A DNA stretch of 55,862 bases from Streptomyces sp. A012304 (GTDB taxonomy: Bacteria > Actinomycetota > Actinomycetes > Streptomycetales > Streptomycetaceae). Made by a program: the position numbers and the translations under genes. Location: NCBI RefSeq assembly GCF_026008495.1, contig NZ_BQUN01000200.1, positions 89,079-144,940 on the forward strand, read 5' to 3'. The notes beneath the pieces are model-generated. The model made no database searches, had not been told where the DNA came from, and saw nothing but the letters and a program-made list of their open reading frames with translations. This document shows, piece by piece, positions 31,961-40,185 of this stretch (position 1 is its first letter; every line of letters begins with the position of its first letter).

Positions 31961-34393
31961 ATGGACAACGAACTCGACACGACCACCGAAGCGAGGGGCG
32001 CGGGAGCACCCGAGGACTTCGCCGTCGTCATCGACGGCCGCGGAGCCGTCACGGCGTGGAGCGCCGGAGCACGGCGACTGCTCGGATACGAGTCCCAGGA
32101 GGTGGTCGGCCGGCCGGCCGCCTACCTGCTCGCCGCGAAGCTGCCCGTCGCGTTGCGGCGCCACCTCGCGGCCAGGGAGCCGTGGACGAGCGATGTGTCG
32201 CTGCGGAATCGGGACGGAGACCGAGTCAAGGTGCAGCTGCGGGGTACGCCACTGGCGGACCCGGACGGCGACACCCTGTGGGTCGTCACACCGGCGGCCA
32301 TGGCATACGCCGCCGCGCCGACCGAGGCGGGGACGGCGCGGCTGTGGGACCTCACGCTCGCACAGCTCCCGGTGCCCGTGGCCGTCTACGACCATGAGGC
32401 GCGGTTCGTGGCCTGCAACCAGGTGATGAGCCGTGCCATGGGCCTGACACAGGAGGAGATGCGGGGCCTGACCTTGTGGGAGATCTATCCCGTCCCGCCG
32501 CTGGACGAGATCGACCGCCTTCAGCGGCAGGTGGTGCGCACCGGTGAGATGATCTTCCGCGAGGAGCAGCCTTTTCGGGCCTCCGGGGAGGTCCGCGATC
32601 ACGCGTGGTCGGTCTACCTCTCGCCGCTGAAGGACCGGGCGGGCGCGGTGCTGGGGATGTCGGCGCTGGTGATCGACATCACCGGGCAGTACTGGGCCCG
32701 GCGCCGTCTGGCGGTGCTCAACGAGGCCAGCACGCGGATCGGCAGCACCCTGGACGTGACCCGGACGACCGAGGAGCTGGCCGAGGTGGCGGTGGGCGGG
32801 TTCGCCGACTTCGTCACCGTCGACCTGCTGGAGTCGGTCGTCCAGGGGCACGAACCGCAACCGATACCGCCCGACACGCCGGTGCAGTGCCGCCGTACCG
32901 CGCAACGCTCGGTGCTCTCGGGTTGCCCGGAATCCGTGGTCCGGACGGGCGACGTCGACGTATACCCGCCCGGCTCACCACCGGCACAGGCGCTGACCAC
33001 CGGCCGGGGTGCCCACTACCGCGCGGGAGACCCGCGGCTGCGCGAGTGGTCGACGGCTTCCCCGGCCCGCGCCGAGAGCATGAGGCGGTTCAGGATCCAT
33101 TCGGTGATGATGGTGCCGCTGCGCGCCCGGGGCGTCACCCTGGGCGTGATGCACCTGCTTCGACACCGTACGGGGGACGCCTTCGTCGAGGACGATCTGA
33201 CGCTCGCCGAGGAGATCGCCGCCAGGGCGGCCGTGAGTATCGACAACGCCCGCCGCTACACCCGCGAGCGCCGTACCGCGCTCACCCTCCAGCGCAGTCT
33301 GCTGCCCGAGCGGCTGCCCCAAGCACCCGCCGTGGACCTCGCCCACCGGTACCTTCCCGCCGGTCCGGGGGACGAGATCGGCGGAGACTGGTTCGACGTC
33401 ATCGCGCTGTCCGGAGGACGGGTCGCGCTGGTGGTGGGCGACGTCGTGGGCCACGGCGTGCACGCCTCGGCCACGATGGGCCGCCTGCGCACCGCGGTAC
33501 GGACTCTCGCCGACGCCGACTTCGCACCCGACGAGCTGCTCACCCGGCTGGACGACCTGGTCATCCGCCTCGACCGGGAGGAAGGCCCCGACACCCGGGG
33601 TCAGGCGGAGGGAGCCTCGGGAGAGGTCGGTGCCACGTGCCTCTACGCCGTCTACGACCCCGTCGCCGGCCGATGCGACCTGGCCCGGGCCGGGCACCCG
33701 CCGCCCGTCCTGGTGGACCCCGACGGCACCGTACACGTCCTGGACCTGCCCGCCGGGCCACCGCTCGGCCTGGGCGGACTGCCCTTCGAGGCCGCCAGGA
33801 TCGACGTGAGCGAGGGCAGCCTGCTCGCCCTCTACACCGACGGCCTGATCGAGGCCCCCGGCCGGGACATCGACGTCGGACTGGACCTGCTGACCGAAGC
33901 GCTGCACCGTCCGGCCGCCGGCCTGGAGGAAGTCTGCGACGAGGTCATGCGCAAGGTACGACCCGACCCGCCCGCCGACGACATCGTCCTGCTCCTGGCC
34001 CGCACCTCCGGTCTCGGCGCGCAACAGGTACGCACCTGGCAACTGCCCGTGGACCCCGCGGCCGTCGCGGGGGCCCGCCGGATGGCGAGCGAACAGCTGG
34101 CCGCCTGGGGACTGGCCGAGTTCGAGTTCCCCACCGAGCTGATCGTCAGCGAGCTGGTCACCAACGCCATCCGATACGGAAACGCCCCCGTCGAGCTGCG
34201 GCTCATCCGGGCCGACGTGCTCATCTGCGAAGTCTCCGACGGCAGCAGCACCGCCCCGCACCTGCGGCGGGCCCGCGTCTTCGACGAGGGCGGACGCGGA
34301 CTGCTGCTCGTCGCCCAGATCGCCGAGCGCTGGGGCAGTCGCCACACCGCCGCAGGCAAGACGATCTGGGCCGAACAATCTCTGCCTCACTGA
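31961..34393 (+). CDS. PAS-PAS-GAF-SpoIIE phosphatase with C-terminal anti-sigma kinase-like ATPase domain
   Basis: 810 residues from ATG 31961; the ribosome site is weak, so the start is provisional. Order: PAS-like 15-110 (VIDGRGAVTAWSAGARRLLG), second PAS 128-245 (AVYDHEARFVACNQVMSRAMG), GAF about 250-430, PP2C/SpoIIE about 450-665 (QRSLLPERLPQ, GGDWFDVIALSGGRVALVVG, LYTDGLIEAPGRDIDVG), and HATPase_c_2 about 690-805 (ELIVSELVTNAIRYGNAP, RGLLLVAQIAERWG). Such proteins in streptomycetes control anti-sigma antagonists through dephosphorylation and phosphorylation. Bound signal and partner sigma factor are unknown; no anti-sigma gene is next to it. Convergent with a DUF418 gene across a hairpin. 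Confidence 0.9.
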   Translation: MDNELDTTTEARGAGAPEDFAVVIDGRGAVTAWSAGARRLLGYESQEVVGRPAAYLLAAKLPVALRRHLAAREPWTSDVSLRNRDGDRVKVQLRGTPLADPDGDTLWVVTPAAMAYAAAPTEAGTARLWDLTLAQLPVPVAVYDHEARFVACNQVMSRAMGLTQEEMRGLTLWEIYPVPPLDEIDRLQRQVVRTGEMIFREEQPFRASGEVRDHAWSVYLSPLKDRAGAVLGMSALVIDITGQYWARRRLAVLNEASTRIGSTLDVTRTTEELAEVAVGGFADFVTVDLLESVVQGHEPQPIPPDTPVQCRRTAQRSVLSGCPESVVRTGDVDVYPPGSPPAQALTTGRGAHYRAGDPRLREWSTASPARAESMRRFRIHSVMMVPLRARGVTLGVMHLLRHRTGDAFVEDDLTLAEEIAARAAVSIDNARRYTRERRTALTLQRSLLPERLPQAPAVDLAHRYLPAGPGDEIGGDWFDVIALSGGRVALVVGDVVGHGVHASATMGRLRTAVRTLADADFAPDELLTRLDDLVIRLDREEGPDTRGQAEGASGEVGATCLYAVYDPVAGRCDLARAGHPPPVLVDPDGTVHVLDLPAGPPLGLGGLPFEAARIDVSEGSLLALYTDGLIEAPGRDIDVGLDLLTEALHRPAAGLEEVCDEVMRKVRPDPPADDIVLLLARTSGLGAQQVRTWQLPVDPAAVAGARRMASEQLAAWGLAEFEFPTELIVSELVTNAIRYGNAPVELRLIRADVLICEVSDGSSTAPHLRRARVFDEGGRGLLLVAQIAERWGSRHTAAGKTIWAEQSLPH

Positions 34394-34445
34394 GCGTCCC
34401 AGCCGCTCACACCGCGATGATCTGCCGCCCCTGGTCGGAGCCGCC

Positions 34446-34469
34446 GGTGGGACGTGGAGGCGTCCCACC
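34446..34469. terminator. Bidirectional terminator hairpin
   Basis: GGTGGGACG (34446-34454) and CGTCCCACC (34461-34469), a perfect 9-bp stem with a 6-nt loop, midway between the convergent stops at 34393 and 34481. Confidence 0.65.
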
Positions 34470-34480
34470 ACGGTCGGGTC

Positions 34481-35728
34481 TCATCGGATGTGCTTCGCCG
34501 GCTTGGTGGCGGCGTTGAGGAGGTACTCCAGGGGGCCGCGGCGGAAGAAGCGGGACCAGAGTGCGGCGAACAAGATCGCCCCGAGGACGAACAGGAGCAG
34601 CGGCACCCATGACTGCTGGGTACTGGTCCCGGTGGGCAGGGACAGCATGGACTGTGCGAGGAAGTGGCCGACGTAGGCGGTCAGGGACATGGTGCCCACG
34701 GCGATGACCGGTGTGGCCAGGCGGCGCAGTCGCGGCAGGCGGTCCATCGCCACCGTCGCGCCCACGATCACGAGGATCGCGACTCCGATGCTGCCGATGA
34801 TGTCGAACGTGGTGCCGCTGTGCGGCCCGGCCGTCAGGAGCGACGATGCCGGCATATCGGGGAACGACCCGCTGTCGGGGGGCATCGACCCGGAGCCGCC
34901 GGACGACGGCCCGTCCTCCGCGAGGCTCCTCAACGCGCCCGGACCGGCGAGCAGCAGGGACATGCCGTAGGCGGTCACGGTGAGGGCGGCACCGAACACG
35001 GCCAGGCGCCGCTGGACAGTGCCGGAGGACAGGTCGAGGCGGCCCAGTGCCATGCCCGCGATCACGAACGACAGCCATGTGAGCGCCGGGTAGAAGCCGG
35101 TGAGCAGCAGATCGAGAACTCCCACCTCGCTGAGCCGGTACAGCGGGTCGTAGGCGTTGACGCTCTGCCGGATCGAGTCGGTCAGCAGCGAGTTGAGGGC
35201 GAAGGCCAGCTGCGGTGTGACGAGCGCGAACGCGGCCGCGGTGATCGCGAGGGTCCTGGCGCTCAGTCGCACCAGGGGCAGGGCGAGGAGGAAGTAGACG
35301 CCATAGAAGCCGAGGATGATCACTCCCCCGTACTCCATGGCCATCGCGGTGCCCAGCGCCAGCAGGACCACGGCGCGGATCGCGATGCGGGCTTTCGCCT
35401 GCCGGCCGGCCAGGCCGGTCTTCGGCTCCCGGCGGCCGGCGAGCAGCATCAGCGAGAACCCGGCGAGGGTGGCGAAGAGGACCGACGAATGACCGTCCGC
35501 CAGGTACCGGATCCAGCTGGCGACGCCGTCCGTGGCCGACAGCGGGGGGCCGATGTGCACGACGTACATGCCGAACACCGCCAGCGCGCGGGCCAGATCC
35601 ACCCCGACGAGGCGTCCCATCGAGGGACCGGGCGAGTCCGGCACGGCGGACTCGGGGGAGGTTCGGGGCTGCGGAGGCGAGTTCTCCTGGAGAGCTGACG
35701 TCTCCTGCGGCGGCTGTGTCTGTGTCAT
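34481..35728 (-). CDS. DUF418-type integral membrane protein
   Basis: 415 residues with about ten hydrophobic segments. The N-terminal part RLVGVDLARALAVFGMYVVH is the opening of the HGSNAT/DUF1624-like acyltransferase-3 group, and the C-terminal RFFRRGPLEYLLNAATKP is the DUF418 signature (RGPLEWLL). A proline-rich cytoplasmic start (residues 1-37) and a Ser/Gly/Pro-rich external loop near residues 270-300 are visible. DUF418 proteins are of unknown function; membrane transacylation is suspected from the related families. No operon partner: the next plus-strand gene is divergent. Start ATG 35728. Confidence 0.82.
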   Translation of the reverse strand: MTQTQPPQETSALQENSPPQPRTSPESAVPDSPGPSMGRLVGVDLARALAVFGMYVVHIGPPLSATDGVASWIRYLADGHSSVLFATLAGFSLMLLAGRREPKTGLAGRQAKARIAIRAVVLLALGTAMAMEYGGVIILGFYGVYFLLALPLVRLSARTLAITAAAFALVTPQLAFALNSLLTDSIRQSVNAYDPLYRLSEVGVLDLLLTGFYPALTWLSFVIAGMALGRLDLSSGTVQRRLAVFGAALTVTAYGMSLLLAGPGALRSLAEDGPSSGGSGSMPPDSGSFPDMPASSLLTAGPHSGTTFDIIGSIGVAILVIVGATVAMDRLPRLRRLATPVIAVGTMSLTAYVGHFLAQSMLSLPTGTSTQQSWVPLLLFVLGAILFAALWSRFFRRGPLEYLLNAATKPAKHIR

Positions 35729-35942
35729 ACGGAGAATCTCGCGTGGACGTCAGGGGGCGGACCATCCGGCAGTCTTCGGTAACGCCCCCGCCGATCGGCG
35801 GGTACCGCCCGGCCGACCGGCGGAGTCTCGCCCTGACCGGTCTCCGGCGCGACCGGAGGGCGGTCCTCTCCAGCCACTCGGCGGGGGTGGACCCGACAGT
35901 CGCCGGATGGGCGCGGGGCGGACGGGCTTCCATGCTGAAGGC

Positions 35943-36158
35943 ATGACACACCGTGCGCGACACAACGAGCGTGAGGACTTCCTCGAGTCAACGGCCGACG
36001 TACCGGGCCGTGACGTCGTCCCTGGCAGGGGCGAGTTTCTGGAGTTCCTCGGTTTCACGCTGGCGGCGGGCGCCTTCGTACTGTTCGTCGTCCGTCCTGA
36101 GGTCTCCGAAGCGTTGGCGCACACCCTCGCCACGAGCACAGCCGGACTCGGTCACTGA
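35943..36158 (+). CDS. Small single-pass membrane protein
   Basis: 71 residues from ATG 35943 (GAAGG upstream). Charged N-terminus (MTHRARHNEREDFLE), one hydrophobic helix about residues 33-50 (FLGFTLAAGAFVLFVVRP), short tail. I do not recognise a family. It sits 77 bp before the ABC exporter in the same direction, so it may be co-expressed as an accessory or may be unrelated. Confidence 0.5.
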   Translation: MTHRARHNEREDFLESTADVPGRDVVPGRGEFLEFLGFTLAAGAFVLFVVRPEVSEALAHTLATSTAGLGH

Positions 36159-36235
36159 GCCGACACCCGCTCACGCTCCCTGGTACGCGGCACCGCTGAT
36201 GTGGTGCCCGGCACACCGTAGAAGAAAGGCATTCT

Positions 36236-38023
36236 GTGAACACCGCATCCGCCCCGACGACGGATGAGACGTCCCTGTCCGCCCGAGAGACGGTCAAGGC
36301 ACTGGGCGCGTACGTCCGGCCGCACCGGTGGGCCGTCGCCCTCGGCCTGCTGTGTGCCCTGGCCGGAGCCGCCGGGGGACTGTTGCAGCCGCTGGCCACG
36401 AAGGCACTGGTGGACCGGCTGGCGTCCGGTGACACCATCGCCGGGATCCTGATCGCGCTCACCGTGCTGGTGGTGCTGGGCACGGCGGTCGAGGCGTTCG
36501 GCGCGTATGTGCTGGAGCGGACGGCGGAGTCGGTGGTCCTGGCCGCGCGGCGCACCCTGGTGGGACGGCTGCTGCGGCTGCGGATCGCGGAGTGGGAGCG
36601 GATCCCGCCGGGCGATCTGATGTCCCGGGTCACCTCGGACACCACGCTGCTGCGGGCGGTCAGCACCCAGGCGGTCGTCTCCGCGGCCACCGGCGCGGTG
36701 GCCTTCGTGGCGGCGATCGTGATGATGGCCTACCTGGACGTCGTACTGCTGGCTGTGACGCTCGGGGTCGTCGTGCTGGTCGGCGGTGGCGTCGCCCTGG
36801 TGATGCCGAGGATCGCGCGGGCCACCGAGCGGTCGCAGGAGGCGGTCGGGGAGATCTCCGTCGCGTTGGAGCGGGCTCTTGGGGCGTTTCGTACGGTGAA
36901 GGCGTCCGGTGCCGAGGAGCGGGAGACCGCCCGTGTGGAGGCGGCGGCGCAGCGGGCGTGGCGGCACGGGGTGAAGAGCGCGAAGTGGGAGTCCGTGGCG
37001 GGCTCGGCGGACGAACTCGCCGTCCAGCTGGCCTTCCTCGCGGTGCTGGCGGTCGGCGGGGCGCGGGTGGCGTCCGGGGACATTCCCGTGTCCACCCTCA
37101 TCGCCTTCCTGCTGTACCTCTTCTACCTGATCGAGCCGGTGTCCACGCTGATCGACGCCGTGACCTCTTATCAGGAGGGGGCTGCCGCGATCTCCCGGAT
37201 CGCGCGGGTGGAACGCCTGGCGACGGAGCCCACCGACCGGCGGACGGTCGCCCTGCCCCAGCAGGGGGCAGCGGTGCCGGGTCCGGCGTCGGTCCGCTTC
37301 GAGGACGTGTCCTTCCGCTACCGCCCCGGCCTGCCGTACGTCCATCAGCAGGTGACTTTCGAGGTGCCGGGCGCCGGGATGACGGCCTTCGTGGGTCCCT
37401 CCGGTGCGGGCAAGTCGACGGTGTTCGCCCTGATCGAGCGGTTCTACGAGGCCACCGGTGGCCGGGTCCTGATCGACGGCAAGGACGTACGGGACTGGCT
37501 CCTGCCCGAGCTGCGGTCCGCCATCGGATACGTGGAGCAGGACGCTCCGGTGCTGGCCGGCACGCTGCGGGAGAACCTGGTGTTCGCGGCGCCCGGCGCG
37601 ACGGACGACGACCTCCGCGGCGTCCTGGCCCGGACGAAGCTCGACACCCTCGTCGAGCGCCTTCCCCACGGCCTGGACACACCGGTAGGACACCGCGGCT
37701 CGAAGCTGTCGGGCGGCGAGCGGCAGCGCATCGCCATCGCCCGCGCCCTGCTGCGCAGGCCCCGGCTCCTGCTCCTCGACGAGGCGACCTCGCAACTCGA
37801 CGCCGTCAACGAGCTGGCGCTGCGGGACGTCATCGCGGAGGTGGCCCGCGAGACCACCGTGCTGGTGGTGGCCCACCGTCTGTCGACGGTGACCGGCGCC
37901 GACCGGATCGTCGTCATGGAATCCGGCCGGGTCCGCTCGTTGGGCACGCATGAGGAACTGGTGGCCCAGGACCCGCTGTACGCCCAGCTGGCGGCCACCC
38001 AGCTCCTGGCCCCCGCGCGATGA
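36236..38023 (+). CDS. ABC exporter, fused membrane and ATPase domains (MsbA/LmrA half-transporter type)
   Basis: 595 residues from GTG 36236 (AAAGG upstream). Six-helix ABC_membrane domain about 20-310, then an ATPase domain about 350-590: Walker A GPSGAGKST, Q-loop YVEQDAPVLAGTLREN, signature LSGGERQRIAIARALL, Walker B LLLLDEATSQLD and H-loop VVAHRLSTV. All catalytic residues are intact. Works as a homodimer, exporting lipids, drugs or peptides. No biosynthetic genes are adjacent; a two-component system is encoded convergently and might control it, as is common for multidrug exporters. Substrate not predictable. Confidence 0.9.
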   Translation: MNTASAPTTDETSLSARETVKALGAYVRPHRWAVALGLLCALAGAAGGLLQPLATKALVDRLASGDTIAGILIALTVLVVLGTAVEAFGAYVLERTAESVVLAARRTLVGRLLRLRIAEWERIPPGDLMSRVTSDTTLLRAVSTQAVVSAATGAVAFVAAIVMMAYLDVVLLAVTLGVVVLVGGGVALVMPRIARATERSQEAVGEISVALERALGAFRTVKASGAEERETARVEAAAQRAWRHGVKSAKWESVAGSADELAVQLAFLAVLAVGGARVASGDIPVSTLIAFLLYLFYLIEPVSTLIDAVTSYQEGAAAISRIARVERLATEPTDRRTVALPQQGAAVPGPASVRFEDVSFRYRPGLPYVHQQVTFEVPGAGMTAFVGPSGAGKSTVFALIERFYEATGGRVLIDGKDVRDWLLPELRSAIGYVEQDAPVLAGTLRENLVFAAPGATDDDLRGVLARTKLDTLVERLPHGLDTPVGHRGSKLSGGERQRIAIARALLRRPRLLLLDEATSQLDAVNELALRDVIAEVARETTVLVVAHRLSTVTGADRIVVMESGRVRSLGTHEELVAQDPLYAQLAATQLLAPAR

Positions 38024-38155
38024 CCCGCGGGCCTTGGCTGGTGGCGCTCGACAGGCATCGAGAAGGGCGTGGCCGATGGCGCCGAGCCGCATATCGGCCC
38101 TGCCCGGTCTCCGTCACGCCGTGCACGGTCAGCCACTACCTGAGTGAGGGGGCGG

Positions 38156-39268
38156 TCAGTCCGCGCTGACGGGAATCCGCACCCGCACCCGGTAGCCGCC
38201 CTCCGCGGTCGGGCCCGCATCCAGGGTGCCGTGCAGGATATCGGCCCGTTCCCGCAGTCCGACCAGGCCATGCTGCGAACCGGGCAGGGAGAGCGAAGGA
38301 CGCGTGGGGGGAGTGTTGGTGACGGTCACTCCGATGCCGTCGCCGTCCTGCCACAGCTCGACGGACGCCGTGGCGCCGGGGGCGTGCTTGCGGACGTTGG
38401 TCAGCGCCTCCTGGACCGTGCGGTAGAGGGCCCGTTGCGCGGGGGTGCCCACGGCGGGCGGCAGCTCACCCGTCAGCTGCGCGTTAGTGCCGCTTGATTC
38501 CACCAGTTTGCGCAGGTCGGCCAGGGTGGGCTGGGGCGTCAGCTCGGTGGTGTGGCCGCCGGAGGCGCGCAGCAGCGTGACCATGGTGCGCAACTCGTCG
38601 AGCGTGGTGACGCTCAGCGAGCGGATCGTGCGGGCGGCCTCCTTGGCATCCGCGTCCTTGGTGGCGACCTGCAACGCTCCGGCCCGTACGGCGATCAGGC
38701 TGACCTGGTGGGAGACCACGTCGTGCATCTCGCGGGCCAGTTGGGCGCGTTCGCGGGCGAGCACGGCCTGTGCGTGCAGGGTCCGCTCGTGCTCCCTGGC
38801 CTCCTCGATCTCGGTCAGCCGCCGCGCCAGGTCCCGTTGCGCCTGGAGAAGCTGGCCGAAGAGAACCGGGGCCGCGGCGGTCGCCAGGCCGTACACGAAG
38901 AAGATCAGGGTCATGCTCCGGTCGGCCTCGGCCAGGGGCCACGGAGTGCTGCTCGCGACGGCGGCCAGGGCGACGCACACCGCGAGGAGACGGCGGTCGC
39001 GGGAGTGTGCGGCCAGGGTGAACAGCGCCGCGAGCACAGCGACGGCGACATCCTGCATCAGCGCGATGGGCAGGGTGAGCAGGAACACGCCGAGCGGGAA
39101 CCTGCGCCGGAACGCCAACGCGGCACAGCCGACCACGGCCAGCGCCACCTCGAGGCGGGTGTGCTCCCACATGCTCACCACCCGTACGTCCACGGCCGCC
39201 ACCGCCACCAGGACGAGGTCGATGACCGGCGTGGGAACCCGCTGCCACACGGCACGTGCACGGCTCAT
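38156..39268 (-). CDS. Two-component sensor histidine kinase (NarL-partner type, HisKA_3)
   Basis: 370 residues. Four to five hydrophobic segments between about 12 and 140 without a sizeable extracellular domain, a coiled coil (about 140-175, LLQAQRDLARRLTEIEEARE), phospho-acceptor His182 in LAREMHDVVSHQVSL, and an HATPase_c domain with EALTNVRKHAPG and GLVGLRERADIL. This is the intramembrane-sensing class typical of actinomycete cell-envelope or drug-response systems. Its ATG overlaps the stop of the response regulator gene by 4 bp (ATGA), so the two are translated together. Convergent with the ABC exporter at 36236, which is a plausible target but not proven. Confidence 0.9.
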   Translation of the reverse strand: MSRARAVWQRVPTPVIDLVLVAVAAVDVRVVSMWEHTRLEVALAVVGCAALAFRRRFPLGVFLLTLPIALMQDVAVAVLAALFTLAAHSRDRRLLAVCVALAAVASSTPWPLAEADRSMTLIFFVYGLATAAAPVLFGQLLQAQRDLARRLTEIEEAREHERTLHAQAVLARERAQLAREMHDVVSHQVSLIAVRAGALQVATKDADAKEAARTIRSLSVTTLDELRTMVTLLRASGGHTTELTPQPTLADLRKLVESSGTNAQLTGELPPAVGTPAQRALYRTVQEALTNVRKHAPGATASVELWQDGDGIGVTVTNTPPTRPSLSLPGSQHGLVGLRERADILHGTLDAGPTAEGGYRVRVRIPVSAD

Positions 39269-39936
39269 CGCCCGGCCTCCGACCGCGGGTGCTCGTCGAG
39301 CAGACCGGCCCGCTGCGCCAGCAGCGCGGCCTGCACCCGGCTCGTCACCCGCAACTTCGTGAGGATCGCGCTGACGTGGTCCTTGACCGTCCCTGCACTC
39401 AGGTGGATGCGTGCCCCGATGTCGGTGTTCGACAGGCCCTCCGCCACCAGGACGAGGACGTCGCGCTCGCGGGCGGTGAGCAGCCGGACCCGGGCGGCCT
39501 CCTCATCGACCGCGGCAGTGGTGCCGGGGTGGCTGTGCAGCAGGGTCCGCGACGCCTTGGGGGAGAGGACCACGCCGCCCGCGGCCAGGGTGCGCACCAG
39601 GTGGGCGAGCTGCTCCGGCTCGGTGTCCTTGAGCAGGAAACCGGCCGCACCGCAGTGCAGCGCGGTCAGGATGTACTCGTCGGCATCGAACGTCGTCAGC
39701 ATCGCCACCACCGGAGCGTCGGGCGTCTTCCGCAGCTCTCGCAGGACGGTGAGTCCGTCGACGTCGGGCATCCGGATGTCCAGCAGCACGACGTCCGGCC
39801 GCTCCCGGCGGACGGTCTGCACGGCCTCGCCCCCGCTCGCGGTCGCGACTACCTCGATGTCCTCGGACGCGCCCAGAATGAGTTCGAACCCCGACCGGAC
39901 CAGTGCCTCGTCGTCCACCACCACTACCCGGATCAC
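39265..39936 (-). CDS. Response regulator, NarL/LuxR family
   Basis: 223 residues from GTG 39936, chosen because GGGAG stands six bases upstream and the receiver begins at once (IRVVVVDDEALVRSG); an in-frame ATG at 39963 is the alternative. Acidic pocket Asp8/Asp9, phospho-acceptor Asp53 (VVLLDIRMPD), Lys in FLLKDTEPEQL. C-terminal LuxR helix-turn-helix: LTARERDVLVLVAEGLSNTD, IGARIHLSAGTVKDHVSAIL. First gene of a two-gene operon with the kinase at 38156. Confidence 0.9.
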   Translation of the reverse strand: MIRVVVVDDEALVRSGFELILGASEDIEVVATASGGEAVQTVRRERPDVVLLDIRMPDVDGLTVLRELRKTPDAPVVAMLTTFDADEYILTALHCGAAGFLLKDTEPEQLAHLVRTLAAGGVVLSPKASRTLLHSHPGTTAAVDEEAARVRLLTARERDVLVLVAEGLSNTDIGARIHLSAGTVKDHVSAILTKLRVTSRVQAALLAQRAGLLDEHPRSEAGR

Positions 39937-40111
39937 GCGCGCTCCCGCCTCACCTTCGTTCATGCCGGCCGGCCCATGCCGACTCGACCTTAAAGCCATG
40001 CGGAGCGTCGGCGGCCCGACGAGCGGTAGGTCCAGCCACACGGCGGGGTGACACCCACCGGTCGGCAGGGACACCGCGGCCTTCTGCCTGCGGTTCCGTG
40101 GGCTCCTCGCG

Positions 40112-40146
40112 CTGAAGGGCCGGGGTAGGTCACCCCGGCCCTTCAG
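40112..40146 (-). terminator. Strong terminator after the GH27 gene
   Basis: CTGAAGGGCCGGGGT (40112-40126) and ACCCCGGCCCTTCAG (40132-40146) form a perfect 15-bp stem with a 5-nt loop, 40 bp past the GH27 stop. It insulates the two-component operon. Confidence 0.75.
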
Positions 40147-40185
40147 ACCGTCGTCGATCAGATCAGCCGTTGCTGAGACACTCTC

